A stretch of 64,000 bases of DNA from an uncultured Prevotellaceae bacterium (GCA_902785695.1 CACZZQ010000010.1:1-64000), one strand, 5' to 3'. Shown: positions 1-8,325, counted from the stretch's first letter. Notes: a model not told the origin generated them from the sequence alone. Numbers and translations: made by a program.

Positions 1-30
1 GCCGCCGCGCAGGCTGCAGTGGAGGAGTAA
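1..30 (+). CDS. C-terminal tail of an unidentified gene (5' end outside window)
   Basis: The first ten codons read AAAQAAVEE followed by TAA, and a strong terminator begins about 20 bp later, so this is the end of a real plus-strand gene. The Ala/Gln/Glu-rich tail resembles the low-complexity extensions of some Bacteroidota ribosomal proteins such as S16, but nine residues cannot identify it. Confidence 0.5.
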   Translation, partial: AAAQAAVEE

Positions 31-52
31 ACGAATTCTAACATAATGAAAG

Positions 53-82
53 GGACCTGTCCGCTTGGGCAGGTCCTTTTTT
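53..82 (+). terminator. Rho-independent terminator
   Basis: A 10-bp stem (GGACCTGTCC with GGGCAGGTCC, one G-T wobble) with a GCTT loop is followed by six T. It ends the gene whose tail lies at 1-30. Confidence 0.9.
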
Positions 83-152
83 GTGTCCACAAGAGGGTAA
101 TCGACGATTTATAGACAAAATCGTCGCATAATATGCGATATTTTATATTTTA

Positions 153-184
153 TTTGGTAATTCAACATTATTTCAGTATCTTTG
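153..184 (+). promoter_or_regulatory. Bacteroidota promoter of the Fic gene
   Basis: TTTG at 153-156 (-33) and TATCTTTG at 177-184 (-7) are separated by 20 bp. Transcription would start near 191, which places the real start codon at 241 and excludes an upstream in-frame ATG at 133. Confidence 0.75.
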
Positions 185-240
185 CCGCAGAATTTGCGAC
201 GTTAATTACTGTATTATGTCGCACAAAGTACGAATGCGTT

Positions 241-1563
241 ATGTATATACACGAAAGAAACAATTGGACGGACTTCCGTTGGGATACTTCTAAGGTTTCA
301 CTCCTTCAGGAAAAAGTATTTCGTAAGCAGGGGTTGCTTTACGGAAGGTTGAGTTCGTTGGGCTTTGACAGCAAACTGCGTGCAATGGCAGAGAACCTGA
401 CCTATGACGTGGTGTATTCTTCGGAAATAGAAGGCATACGGCTGAACGTGGATCAGGTTCGTTCTTCCATTGCCAGAAAGCTCGGCATAGAAAACGTGAA
501 ATATACTGCGCCTTCGCACTATGTCGATTCCGTTGTGGGTGTAATGCTTGAAGCAGTTCAGCACTATGATATGCCACTCAGTAAAGAGAAACTGTGCGCT
601 TGGCAAGCTGCTTTCTTTCCATCTGGTTATAGTGAAGGGAGTCAGGTAGAAATAGGCCAGTACCGTACAAACGAGGAACATATTGTTAGCGGAAGGTTTA
701 GCTCGGCGGCCCGTAGGGGAAAGCCAATGTTCGGACGTGAGAAGATTCACTATATTGCTCCGTCTCCAGACCGTGTAGAAGAAGAGATGCAAAAGTTCCT
801 CACATGGTTCGACAAGGATGAGCCTGTAAGCAGCGTGATCCGATCTGCCATAGCACATTTCTGGTTTGTGAGTATTCATCCATTCGAGGACGGTAACGGA
901 AGGTTGGCTAGCATCCTTTCCGACATGCTTCTGGCACGTGGCGAAAAGAGTGAGTTCCGCTTCTACAATGTCTCATCACAGATTAACAAGGATAAGAACC
1001 ACTATTACGACATCTTGGAGCGGATGCAGCATGGCGATGGTGACATCACAGAGTGGCTGGAGTGGTACATGCAGAAGTTGGTGGATGCGCTAGACGAGGC
1101 TGATACTATTGTGACTACCATCTTGAACAAGAGTTTTTTCTGGCAGAAGGCATCGTCCGTTCCAATGACAGAGCGTCAGACTCAGATGCTTAACCTCTTC
1201 CTTGACGGTTACGAGGCAAAGATCACATCCAAGACATGGGCTACTCTTGCAAAGTGCTCAAAGGACACCGCCATACGCGACATACAAGACTTGGTAGCAA
1301 AAAATATCCTCATAGAAGACATACCTGGGGCAAAGCGACCAAGTTACTCCATCGTCTATGATGCGGAGGACTTGTCGCAGTTCTTTTCTGAGGTAAGTAT
1401 CACTGAGGAAAATGGCATTCCTTATCTAAAAGCGATGTTCAAGGGAAAGAAGCCAGTGAGTGAAAGATTGTTGAAACTTGATGCTGAGCGATTCAAGAAA
1501 GGAGACCTCCCTTTGTCAAATCTGCTTAGTAAGTACTGCTCAAATATAGCCCAAAATAACTGA
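241..1563 (+). CDS. Fic family protein with DUF4172 N-terminal domain
   Basis: A 440-residue probable nucleotide-transferase of the Fic/FIDO fold, a family that usually AMPylates hydroxyl groups on target proteins. The N-terminal 90 residues match the DUF4172 region found in front of Fic domains. S60xxxE64G65 fits the (S/T)xxxE(G/N) inhibitory-helix motif of class II (self-inhibited) Fic proteins. The catalytic loop is HPFEDGNGR at 213-221. The canonical motif ends GNGRxxR, but here the last Arg is Ser224. That Arg normally contacts ATP phosphate and the inhibitory Glu, so activity or its control may be altered. The C-terminal 130 residues look like a winged-helix region. The start at 241 is fixed by the promoter. 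It opens an accessory island. Confidence 0.9.
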   Translation: MYIHERNNWTDFRWDTSKVSLLQEKVFRKQGLLYGRLSSLGFDSKLRAMAENLTYDVVYSSEIEGIRLNVDQVRSSIARKLGIENVKYTAPSHYVDSVVGVMLEAVQHYDMPLSKEKLCAWQAAFFPSGYSEGSQVEIGQYRTNEEHIVSGRFSSAARRGKPMFGREKIHYIAPSPDRVEEEMQKFLTWFDKDEPVSSVIRSAIAHFWFVSIHPFEDGNGRLASILSDMLLARGEKSEFRFYNVSSQINKDKNHYYDILERMQHGDGDITEWLEWYMQKLVDALDEADTIVTTILNKSFFWQKASSVPMTERQTQMLNLFLDGYEAKITSKTWATLAKCSKDTAIRDIQDLVAKNILIEDIPGAKRPSYSIVYDAEDLSQFFSEVSITEENGIPYLKAMFKGKKPVSERLLKLDAERFKKGDLPLSNLLSKYCSNIAQNN

Positions 1564-1614
1564 GAAAATCTCATTTTTCTCAAACCTCTGCCACGGTTTG
1601 GCGTACCCTTAGTG

Positions 1615-1622
1615 TAACTTTG
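1615..1622 (+). promoter_or_regulatory. -7 element of the WYL operon
   Basis: TAACTTTG fits TAnnTTTG. A TTTG at 1597-1600 lies only 14 bp upstream, closer than usual, so the -33 element is uncertain. The 5' leader to the ATG at 1641 would be very short. Confidence 0.5.
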
Positions 1623-1640
1623 CAGAAAAAACAAATTAAT

Positions 1641-2576
1641 ATGATTAATAACGATAGAGGTCAAAGCCTGATTAGCAAATACGTCTGGGTGATAGAGACA
1701 ATCTATCGCAGACGAAAGATTACGTTCAAGGAATTGAATGAACGTTGGCTTCGCGACACGGACATCAGTAGAGGTGTAGATATCCCCAAACGCACCTTTG
1801 ACAACTGGCGCTACGTCATTTGGGATATGTTTGGCATCAACATCGCCAATGAGAATCGTGGCGAGTATCGCTATTACATTGAGAACGAAGAGGACATCAG
1901 CAAAAACGGCCTCCGTTCCTGGCTTTACAACACATTCTGCGTAAGTAATGCCTTAGCGAATAGTCAGAGTATCAAGGATCGTATCATCCTGGAGTATGTT
2001 CCATCTGGTCAGGATTACCTTCAGCCCATTATCGAAGCTATGAAGGAGAATCGTGTACTCAACATGACCTATCACAGCTATTGGAAGGACGAAGAAAACA
2101 ACTTTGATGTACAGCCATACTGCGTAAAACTATTCCGTCAAAGGTGGTACATGGTTGCTCGCAGCACCTATTCCTATTATTATAAGAAAGGACCACGCAT
2201 CTATGCACTAGACCGCATCAAAGACCTTCACGCAACAGAAGAGACCTTTGAGATGCCAAAGGACTGGACTGCCAAGGAATACTTTGACGGCTGCTTTGGT
2301 ATCATAGCGGAACAGTCGGTCAAAATCCAACCAGTCAAGCTGAAAGTATCTGCAGGTCAGGCCAACTACATCCGTGACCTCCAGATGCATGAGTCACAGG
2401 AAGAGATTGAGCGAAACGAAGAATATAGCATCTTCACCTTCAATCTTCGTCCAGAGTTCGACTTTCAGCAGGAAATTCTCTGGAATGGCGAAGACATGGA
2501 AGTGCTTGAACCGCTCTGGCTCCGTAAAGAGATTGCCGGAAAGATAAAAAGAATGTGGAACAAATATAAGGAATAG
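1641..2576 (+). CDS. WYL-domain transcriptional regulator
   Basis: 311 residues. The N-terminal ~70 residues are a basic helix-turn-helix-like segment (residues 10-60 contain the tract YRRRKITFKELNERW). Residues about 135-215 form a WYL domain, seen in the conserved RWYMVARS segment and the following YALDRI. WYL proteins bind nucleic-acid or nucleotide ligands and often control phage-defence and DNA-damage operons. An in-frame TTG at 1620 overlaps the -7 element, so the ATG at 1641 is preferred. The stop is 2 bp before the next ATG, so the YopX-like and nuclease genes probably share this transcript. I infer that it controls that cassette. Confidence 0.85.
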   Translation: MINNDRGQSLISKYVWVIETIYRRRKITFKELNERWLRDTDISRGVDIPKRTFDNWRYVIWDMFGINIANENRGEYRYYIENEEDISKNGLRSWLYNTFCVSNALANSQSIKDRIILEYVPSGQDYLQPIIEAMKENRVLNMTYHSYWKDEENNFDVQPYCVKLFRQRWYMVARSTYSYYYKKGPRIYALDRIKDLHATEETFEMPKDWTAKEYFDGCFGIIAEQSVKIQPVKLKVSAGQANYIRDLQMHESQEEIERNEEYSIFTFNLRPEFDFQQEILWNGEDMEVLEPLWLRKEIAGKIKRMWNKYKE

Positions 2577-2578
2577 CT

Positions 2579-3628
2579 ATGTATAAAGTCAATTTCAGTT
2601 TTCGTGGAATACAGGAGCTGTGCCGTATATACTATCGTGACATCATGGAACGCAGGGACATTAAGAGATTTCTGCTTAGTCGACGTGTACGATTCATTAA
2701 CCCGTGGGGTAAATTTGACTATGCCTACTTTGGTGATTTTTACTTCGATGGTGACGTGATGATGCTCATCACAAAAGACAAAAACTATGTTCCTTATCAC
2801 AAAAACGACCAGCTTGCTCACACGCTATTATCTACTGTACCCGTTATCTTCGCAGGTGTCGATACTAAGTTAAAAGACGATATGGGCAGAGAAATCTTTA
2901 CTGGCGACGTAGTGACATATCAAGGTTATACATCTTTGGTCAGATACTTTAATGATGCTGAATTTCCTGGTCTGGCAGGTGACAACTGCGACATTTTGTT
3001 TGAAGGTCGTGGTGCCATTCACAAAGAGGGTACGGCATTTGTAAATGTGAATCCAACGATGTTCAAAGAGTATAATCCCACGTTTGTAATTTGGGCTGCT
3101 GATGCGTTTTGTCAAGGTGGCCCTTCTTTTGCAGAAATTGCCGAGAAAGCATCCGTAGCAATGGATGCTCCAACATTTATTGAAGGAACGTCCATGCGAA
3201 AGAAAATGCAACGATTCACCTATGACGAGATAGATGAGGTACTGACTAATGATAAGACTCTAACTTATTTCAGAGATTGTGACGCAAATGATGAAGATGA
3301 GAATGGAGAACCGTGCTACTTCATTTTCGCAGATAATTTTCCAGATTATCAAGTCGAGAAACACTATGAGATTCCAATGCCATATAAGGAGGATTTCGTT
3401 GGTGACATGAAAAAGGCATTCAATGATTTCTTGATTTATGCTCATAGCCGTCCCGAAGAGATGTTTGTTCTTGCAGACTTCAAAGGCATTTTCCATATTG
3501 ACTCGAACTACAAATTTAAAGTAGTATCCGCCTTTGAAGAATGGTATGAATACAATATCCGCAATGTTATATTGCCAAGATGGATATTTTTCGCATTAGG
3601 TTCATTACACGGAATAGGAAAAGACTAA
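2579..3628 (+). CDS. YopX-like domain protein of unknown function
   Basis: 349 residues. Residues about 95-175, beginning DTKLKDDMGREIFTGDVV, resemble the YopX domain of phage and plasmid proteins (tGLKDKnGkeIyeGDiV). The flanks, about 90 residues in front and 170 behind, are not recognised. The C-terminal half is acidic and rich in aromatic residues, without a signal peptide or membrane segment. It starts 2 bp after the WYL gene and ends 2 bp before the nuclease gene, so the three are almost certainly co-transcribed. YopX proteins are typical of mobile elements and their biochemical role is unknown. Confidence 0.7.
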   Translation: MYKVNFSFRGIQELCRIYYRDIMERRDIKRFLLSRRVRFINPWGKFDYAYFGDFYFDGDVMMLITKDKNYVPYHKNDQLAHTLLSTVPVIFAGVDTKLKDDMGREIFTGDVVTYQGYTSLVRYFNDAEFPGLAGDNCDILFEGRGAIHKEGTAFVNVNPTMFKEYNPTFVIWAADAFCQGGPSFAEIAEKASVAMDAPTFIEGTSMRKKMQRFTYDEIDEVLTNDKTLTYFRDCDANDEDENGEPCYFIFADNFPDYQVEKHYEIPMPYKEDFVGDMKKAFNDFLIYAHSRPEEMFVLADFKGIFHIDSNYKFKVVSAFEEWYEYNIRNVILPRWIFFALGSLHGIGKD

Positions 3629-3630
3629 CT

Positions 3631-4176
3631 ATGAAACAGAATAATATCAGAATTGGCACTGTCGGTGAAACCGCTGTGGCATTAGAACTTTTAAAGAGAG
3701 GGTATGATGTGATAAACATCAACAGTACCTATCAGAATTACAAGAATGCCGACTTAGTATGTATGAACCCTGAAACAGGTAAAAGCGTTTTAATACAGGT
3801 AAAAACCGGAACAACACATAATATATTAACCGGGTTTACATCAGAGTTGGATGGAAGTATTCCTGATATTGATAAATGCATAATTGGTCCTTGGGTCTTT
3901 GTTTACTCACCAAACAAGGACTTCTCTGGAATGGAGTTCTACGTTATGACTCAAAATGAAATAAAAGAGTTGATAACAACAAGTAATTTGTGGTATTTGA
4001 AAGAGTGGAATCGTACATTAACTAGAAAGCCCATTGTTGGAGTGTTTGTTGAATGGTTGCAGGGGCAAAACTCTAAGGGAAAGTCAACACAAAAGTTGCA
4101 ATACCCCGAATATGTTAATAAGTTGGGGCATAATGCATGCAATAGATGGGACAAAATAGAAGCATTATTGAAATAA
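3631..4176 (+). CDS. PD-(D/E)XK-like nuclease
   Basis: 181 residues. GETAVALELLKRGYDV (Glu13), NADLVCM (Asp41) and LIQVKTG (Gln56, Lys58) lay out the E...D...QxK pattern of PD-(D/E)XK endonucleases of the group-I-intron/Holliday-resolvase-like type, where Gln can replace the second acidic residue. The C-terminal 120 residues are unassigned. The ATG at 3631 is chosen because it lies 2 bp after the upstream stop, while a further in-frame ATG at 3580 would overlap the YopX gene by about 50 bp. Its placement in the WYL-YopX operon suggests a defence or mobile-element role (inference). The fold assignment rests on motif spacing only. Confidence 0.65.
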   Translation: MKQNNIRIGTVGETAVALELLKRGYDVININSTYQNYKNADLVCMNPETGKSVLIQVKTGTTHNILTGFTSELDGSIPDIDKCIIGPWVFVYSPNKDFSGMEFYVMTQNEIKELITTSNLWYLKEWNRTLTRKPIVGVFVEWLQGQNSKGKSTQKLQYPEYVNKLGHNACNRWDKIEALLK

Positions 4177-4195
4177 CAAAAGAAATTTCTCTTAT

Positions 4196-4687
4196 ATGGA
4201 AAATTTTGCAGCAATAGATTTTGAAACGGCTAACAATGAGCGAAGTTCTGTTTGCTCTGTTGGCATCGTCATAGTACGTGATGGGGAGATTGTTGATTCT
4301 TTCTACTCTCTGATTCAGCCAGAGCCAAACTACTACAACTATTGGTGCAGCCAAGTTCATGGTCTCTGCTGTCAGGACACAGACGATGCCCCCGTATTCC
4401 CAAAGGTGTGGGCACAGATAGAACCGCTGATAGAAGGTTTACCACTCGTAGCTCACAATCGACCCTTTGATGAGGGATGTTTGAAAGCTGTTTTTCGTGT
4501 CTATCAGATGGACTACCCAGACTACGAGTTTTACGACACACTATGTGTCTCACGTCGTGTTCTCCCAGACTTGGAGAACCACCAGCTTCACACAGTAGCA
4601 GCAGCCTGCGGCTATCAGTTAGAGAACCATCACAATGCGCTGGCTGATGCTGAAGCCTGTGCGTGGATTGCAAGAGAGATATTGTAA
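4196..4687 (+). CDS. DEDDh 3'-5' exonuclease (DnaQ-like)
   Basis: 163 residues, a single exonuclease domain. The DEDDh residues are visible: Asp8 and Glu10 in IDFET, Asp92 in AHNRPFDEGCL, and His146/Asp151 in HHNALADAE. These enzymes remove nucleotides from 3' ends of DNA or RNA. It has no extra domain, unlike the larger homologue at 10123-10989. It starts 19 bp after the PD-(D/E)XK-like gene and is probably the last member of the WYL-led operon. Confidence 0.88.
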   Translation: MENFAAIDFETANNERSSVCSVGIVIVRDGEIVDSFYSLIQPEPNYYNYWCSQVHGLCCQDTDDAPVFPKVWAQIEPLIEGLPLVAHNRPFDEGCLKAVFRVYQMDYPDYEFYDTLCVSRRVLPDLENHQLHTVAAACGYQLENHHNALADAEACAWIAREIL

Positions 4688-4711
4688 ATGACCAAATAAG
4701 TTACCTTTTTG

Positions 4712-4719
4712 TATATTTG
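4712..4719 (+). promoter_or_regulatory. -7 element upstream of the RhuM fragment
   Basis: TATATTTG fits TAnnTTTG and lies 18 bp before the ATG at 4738. No TTG is seen at the expected distance. Confidence 0.45.
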
Positions 4720-4737
4720 CAGAAGAATGTTAATAAT

Positions 4738-4971
4738 ATGACACAGAATCAGATTATAATCTACAAGGACGAGAATAACGCCATTCAACTTGAGGTCAGG
4801 ATGGATGGTGAAATGATATGGTTAACACGTCAACAGTTGGCTACACTATTTGGCAGAGACTATAAGACAATCAGTAAACATATCAACAATGCGCTCAAGG
4901 AGGAACTTGCTGATGAAGTGGTAGTCGCAAAATTTGCGAGCTTTGCTTGCTTTGGAGATAAAAGGAGATAA
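4738..4971 (+). pseudogene. Truncated RhuM-like (virulence/Fic-associated) gene
   Basis: 77 codons survive. The N-terminus (IIIYKDENNAIQLEVRMDG, then WLTRQQLATLFGRDYKTISK and HINN) matches the start of RhuM-family proteins, which normally run to about 330 residues. Similarity stops at VVVAKFA, where the protein would be expected to continue into the conserved body of the family. Instead the sequence enters a 10-bp tandem repeat and a stop. No RhuM-like sequence resumes downstream in any frame, so this is a 3' truncation, not a simple frameshift. RhuM genes are common accessory genes of genomic islands. Confidence 0.75.
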
Positions 4972-5019
4972 AAGGAGATAAAAGGAGATAGAAGGAGATA
5001 GAAGACAGCGGCTATCTCC
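4954..5019. repeat. Five 10-bp repeats (GGAGATAAAA) followed by an inverted copy
   Basis: GGAGATA starts at 4954, 4964, 4974, 4984 and 4994, a 10-bp period. The last copy, GGAGATAG (4994-5001), is mirrored by CTATCTCC (5012-5019) across a 10-nt loop, so the end of the array can fold as a hairpin. The array sits exactly at the break point of the RhuM fragment. Confidence 0.85.
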
Positions 5020-5112
5020 GTATATCTTCCTATATCTACATAACTTCTGATACTTAATAATAGAATCTGTCACTTTTACATCTAATTTATTGATAGTCAG
5101 AACGTAGCATAC

Positions 5113-5139
5113 AGTGTAAGGTTTTTTCAACCTTACACT
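5113..5139. repeat. Perfect 11-bp inverted repeat
   Basis: AGTGTAAGGTT and AACCTTACACT flank a 5-nt loop (TTTTC). It has no downstream T-run and no intact gene directly upstream, so it is probably a repeat-element end or relic terminator. Confidence 0.7.
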
Positions 5140-5167
5140 ATTTGCATCACTTTTGCCCGCCACCATT

Positions 5168-5185
5168 GCGGGCGAGGACGCCCGC
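5168..5185. repeat. REP-like GC-rich palindrome
   Basis: GCGGGCG AGGA CGCCCGC is a perfect 7-bp stem with a 4-nt loop, much richer in GC than its surroundings. It resembles dispersed REP-type palindromes. Confidence 0.65.
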
Positions 5186-5210
5186 GCTCCCATGCAAACG
5201 ACTGGAAAAG

Positions 5211-5333
5211 ATGTTTCCTGCCTTTACGATCAAGAAAGGAACGGATATTGAGCTTGGAAAGAGGTTGGTTAAGATGGGATATGAAAGCAAACGCAACAAC
5301 AAAGGATCGGCCTTTAGAGTTGAAGGAATATGA
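5211..5333 (+). pseudogene. Fragment resembling the C-terminus of DUF3874/VirE-type primase-helicase proteins
   Basis: About 40 codons, containing KKGTDIELGKRLVKMGYES and ending KGSAFRVEGI then TGA. The pattern of a small LGKxLxxxGY/FExxRxxKGxxFxV module is that of the tail of Bacteroidota mobile-element primase/helicase proteins. The upstream frame runs into the REP-like palindrome, and no body of the gene is present. The assignment is from memory of the family and is tentative. Confidence 0.35.
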
Positions 5334-5494
5334 CATCCAACAGTAAAACAACTTGTTTTACCTTCAGAAAGATACCGTTTACGACCCAAGAAGATGCCTC
5401 TTTAGGAAGTGTTTTAATTTGTTGCTATTGTACTCGTTTTACTTACAGTTAGAAACTCTTCTCCTCAACGAAAAAAGAAATATTTATTTTTGTT

Positions 5495-5524
5495 TTGTAT
5501 TGTTCTCGCTAATTCGTACCTTTG
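5495..5524 (+). promoter_or_regulatory. glmS promoter
   Basis: TTG at 5495-5497 and TACCTTTG at 5517-5524 are separated by 19 bp. Transcription would start about 35 nt before the glmS ATG. That leader is too short for a glmS ribozyme. Confidence 0.8.
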
Positions 5525-5566
5525 CACCCAAAAAAAATTGAAACAAGATAATAAACTTTACGAAAT

Positions 5567-7411
5567 ATGTGCGGAATAGTAGGTTATATCGGAAAGCAAG
5601 AAGCCTATCCGATTCTGATTAAGGGACTTCGCCGACTGGAGTATCGCGGTTACGACTCAGCAGGCGTGGCACTGATCAGCGGCAACGGAGAGTTGAACGT
5701 ATACAAGACAAAGGGAAAGGTAGACAACCTGACGGAATACTGTGCAGACAAAGACGTGACAGGATGCGTGGGAATTGCCCACACCCGTTGGGCTACCCAC
5801 GGCGAACCTTCGGCACGCAATGCCCACCCCCATTACTCACAGAGCCATAACCTGGCCATCATCCACAACGGCATCATTGAGAACTATGCCGACATCAAGG
5901 CCAAACTTATAGAAAAAGGCGTGGAGTTTAAGAGCGACACCGATACCGAGGTGCTGGTGCAGCTCATAGAATATATTATGGTGAAAAAGCAGATTTCACT
6001 GCTTGAAGCCGTACAGGTAGCCTTGTATCAGGTAATTGGTGCCTATGCTATCGCTGTAGTGGACAAGAGCGACCCACAGCAAATCATCGCTGCCCGCAAG
6101 CAGAGTCCGCTGGTAGTAGGCATCGGCAAGGACGAGTTCTTCATCGGTTCAGATGCCAGTCCTATCATTGAATACACCGACAAGGTGGTGTATCTGGAGG
6201 ATGGCAACATTGCCGTGATTCGACTGGATGCCGATATGAAGGTGATGAGCATTCTGGGCGAGGAACAGGACTTGAAGATCAAGACCGTGGACATAGACTT
6301 AGGTCAGATAGAGAAAGGTGGCTACGACCACTTCATGCTAAAGGAGATCTTTGAGCAGCCGGAATGTCTGACCAACTGTATGAGAGGACGTATCAACGTG
6401 GAGGGTGATCACGTCACGCTGTCGGCACTGATTGACTATCGCCGTCAGCTGCTTGATGCCAAGCGCATCGTCATCGTGGCCTGCGGTACCTCATGGCACG
6501 CAGGTCTTATAGGCAAGCAGTTGATAGAGAATTTCTGTCGCATACCCTGCGAGGTAGAATACGCCTCGGAATTCCGCTACCGTAATCCCGTGGTGGGAAA
6601 AGGCGATGTGGTGATTGCCATTTCACAGAGTGGTGAGACAGCAGACACATTGGCTGCCGTCCAGCTGGCAAAGGAGAAAGGAGCTTTCATCTACGGTATC
6701 TGCAATGCCATCGGCTCGTCCATTCCCAGAGCCACCAATACGGGTACCTATATCCACGTAGGTCCAGAGATTGGTGTGGCATCAACCAAAGCCTTCACCG
6801 GTCAGGTCACTGTGCTTACGATGTTTGCCCTGGCACTTGGTGAAGCTAAGGGAACCATTAAGCGCGAGACCTATCTGGAGGTGACACGCGAGTTGAACAA
6901 CATACCTGAGACCATCAAGGAAGTATTGAAAACCAACGAGAAGGTGCACGACTTGGCCCGCACGTTCACATACGCCCGCAATTTTCTCTATCTGGGTCGC
7001 GGATACTCTTATCCCGTAGCTCTGGAAGGAGCCCTGAAGCTCAAGGAAATATCTTATATCCATGCTGAGGGCTATCCCGCAGCCGAGATGAAGCACGGTC
7101 CTATTGCATTGATTGACTCCGATATGCCGGTGGTGGTCATCGCCACGCACAATGCGATGTACGAAAAAGTGCTATCAAACATACAGGAGATCAAAGCCCG
7201 TCAGGGACGTGTCATCGCACTGGTATCGAAAGGCGACAACACCATAGCAAAGATTGCCGACGAGGTAATAGAGCTGCCCGACGTGATAGAATGCCTGGAG
7301 CCACTGATTGCCACCATTCCCCTGCAGCTGCTGGCTTATCATGTAGCTGTATGCAAGGGTAAGAACGTAGACCAGCCACGTAATCTGGCAAAATCTGTGA
7401 CGGTGGAATGA
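5567..7411 (+). CDS. glmS: Glutamine--fructose-6-phosphate aminotransferase (isomerizing)
   Basis: 614 residues, full length. It makes glucosamine-6-phosphate from fructose-6-phosphate and glutamine, the first committed step to UDP-GlcNAc for peptidoglycan and LPS. MCGIVGYIG supplies the N-terminal Cys nucleophile of the glutaminase domain (about 1-220), with the GYDSAG and HTRWATHG substrate segments. Two SIS domains follow (CGTSWHAG, SQSGETADT). The C-terminus PRNLAKSVTVE is the conserved ending. The stop overlaps the panE start by 4 bp (ATGA), so the two are co-transcribed. Confidence 0.98.
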   Translation: MCGIVGYIGKQEAYPILIKGLRRLEYRGYDSAGVALISGNGELNVYKTKGKVDNLTEYCADKDVTGCVGIAHTRWATHGEPSARNAHPHYSQSHNLAIIHNGIIENYADIKAKLIEKGVEFKSDTDTEVLVQLIEYIMVKKQISLLEAVQVALYQVIGAYAIAVVDKSDPQQIIAARKQSPLVVGIGKDEFFIGSDASPIIEYTDKVVYLEDGNIAVIRLDADMKVMSILGEEQDLKIKTVDIDLGQIEKGGYDHFMLKEIFEQPECLTNCMRGRINVEGDHVTLSALIDYRRQLLDAKRIVIVACGTSWHAGLIGKQLIENFCRIPCEVEYASEFRYRNPVVGKGDVVIAISQSGETADTLAAVQLAKEKGAFIYGICNAIGSSIPRATNTGTYIHVGPEIGVASTKAFTGQVTVLTMFALALGEAKGTIKRETYLEVTRELNNIPETIKEVLKTNEKVHDLARTFTYARNFLYLGRGYSYPVALEGALKLKEISYIHAEGYPAAEMKHGPIALIDSDMPVVVIATHNAMYEKVLSNIQEIKARQGRVIALVSKGDNTIAKIADEVIELPDVIECLEPLIATIPLQLLAYHVAVCKGKNVDQPRNLAKSVTVE

Positions 7412-8313
7412 AGTATGCAGTGATAGGAACGGGAGGCATCGGAGGCTACTATGGCGGCAAGCTGGCCCGCAGCGGACAGGAGGTACATTTCCTATTTCGC
7501 AGTGACTATGACTATGTTAAGGAACATGGACTGCAGGTGGACTCGTGTGACGGATCATTCCATTTGCCCAAGATCAATGCCTATGATACAACGGAAAACA
7601 TTCCGGATGTTGACGTTGTCATAGTCTGCCTGAAGACAACGACCAACCATAAGCTGAGCAAACTGCTTCCCCCTTTGCTCAAACCAGACACTATCGTCAT
7701 TCTGATACAGAACGGCATTGGTGTAGAGCAAGATGTCGAACAAATGTTCCCCGGCATCCAACTGGTAGCAGGCCTCGCCTTTATCTGTACGGCAAAGACA
7801 GAACCTGGCCACGTGAATCATCAATGCTATGGAAGCATTAATTTCGGAAACTATTCGTGTCGCGACGAAGGGAAATTCAATCAGATGGTAGCCGACTTCA
7901 CAAAAGCTGGTGTGAAAGCCGGAGTGGTGGAATACCACGAAGCCCGTTGGCGCAAGGCTGTATGGAATATGCCTTTCAACGGAATGACAGTAGTCCTGAA
8001 CACCCAGACCGACAGTCTTCTGAAGAATCCGTCGACCAGACAACTGATTCGTGAACAGATGATGGAAGTGGTAGGTGCAGCAAGTGCTCTTGGAGTGACT
8101 ATCGACGAGACGTTTGTAGACCAAATGATTCAGACCACTGACGAAATGACTCCATATTCACCTTCCATGAAGTTAGACTATGATTTTCATCGTCTCATGG
8201 AGATAGACTATCTCTACACGCGTCCTATCGCTGAAGCCAGAAAGGTGGGTTTCCGAATGCCCAAGTTGGAGATGCTGGAAGCAGAACTGCGTTTTATTGA
8301 ATCGCAAAGATAA
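7408..8313 (+). CDS. panE: 2-dehydropantoate 2-reductase
   Basis: 301 residues. It is predicted to reduce ketopantoate to pantoate with NADPH in pantothenate/CoA synthesis. The Rossmann motif GTGGIGGYYGG lies at the extreme N-terminus, followed by the VVIVCLKTT and QNGIG segments of the ApbA/PanE fold. The helical C-terminal domain contains RWRKAVWNMPFN with the expected Lys-Asn region. It overlaps glmS by 4 bp. coaBC, a later step of the same pathway, lies 2.7 kb downstream. Some ApbA-fold proteins reduce other 2-keto acids, so the substrate is inferred from the family. Confidence 0.88.
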   Translation: MKYAVIGTGGIGGYYGGKLARSGQEVHFLFRSDYDYVKEHGLQVDSCDGSFHLPKINAYDTTENIPDVDVVIVCLKTTTNHKLSKLLPPLLKPDTIVILIQNGIGVEQDVEQMFPGIQLVAGLAFICTAKTEPGHVNHQCYGSINFGNYSCRDEGKFNQMVADFTKAGVKAGVVEYHEARWRKAVWNMPFNGMTVVLNTQTDSLLKNPSTRQLIREQMMEVVGAASALGVTIDETFVDQMIQTTDEMTPYSPSMKLDYDFHRLMEIDYLYTRPIAEARKVGFRMPKLEMLEAELRFIESQR

Positions 8314-8325
8314 AATCGAGAAATC

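Noticed and set aside
298-879. 193-codon minus-strand open frame
   Set aside because: Antisense to the Fic gene, whose motifs and promoter are clear.
5168-5185. Rho-independent terminator
   Set aside because: The stem is strong but is followed by GC-rich sequence, not by T residues, so a REP-like element is more likely.
5353-5541. 62-codon open frame upstream of glmS
   Set aside because: It has low-complexity hydrophobic content, runs through the glmS promoter and has no ribosome-binding context.
5525-5566. glmS ribozyme in the glmS leader
   Set aside because: The predicted leader is only about 35 nt, far too short for the ribozyme fold.
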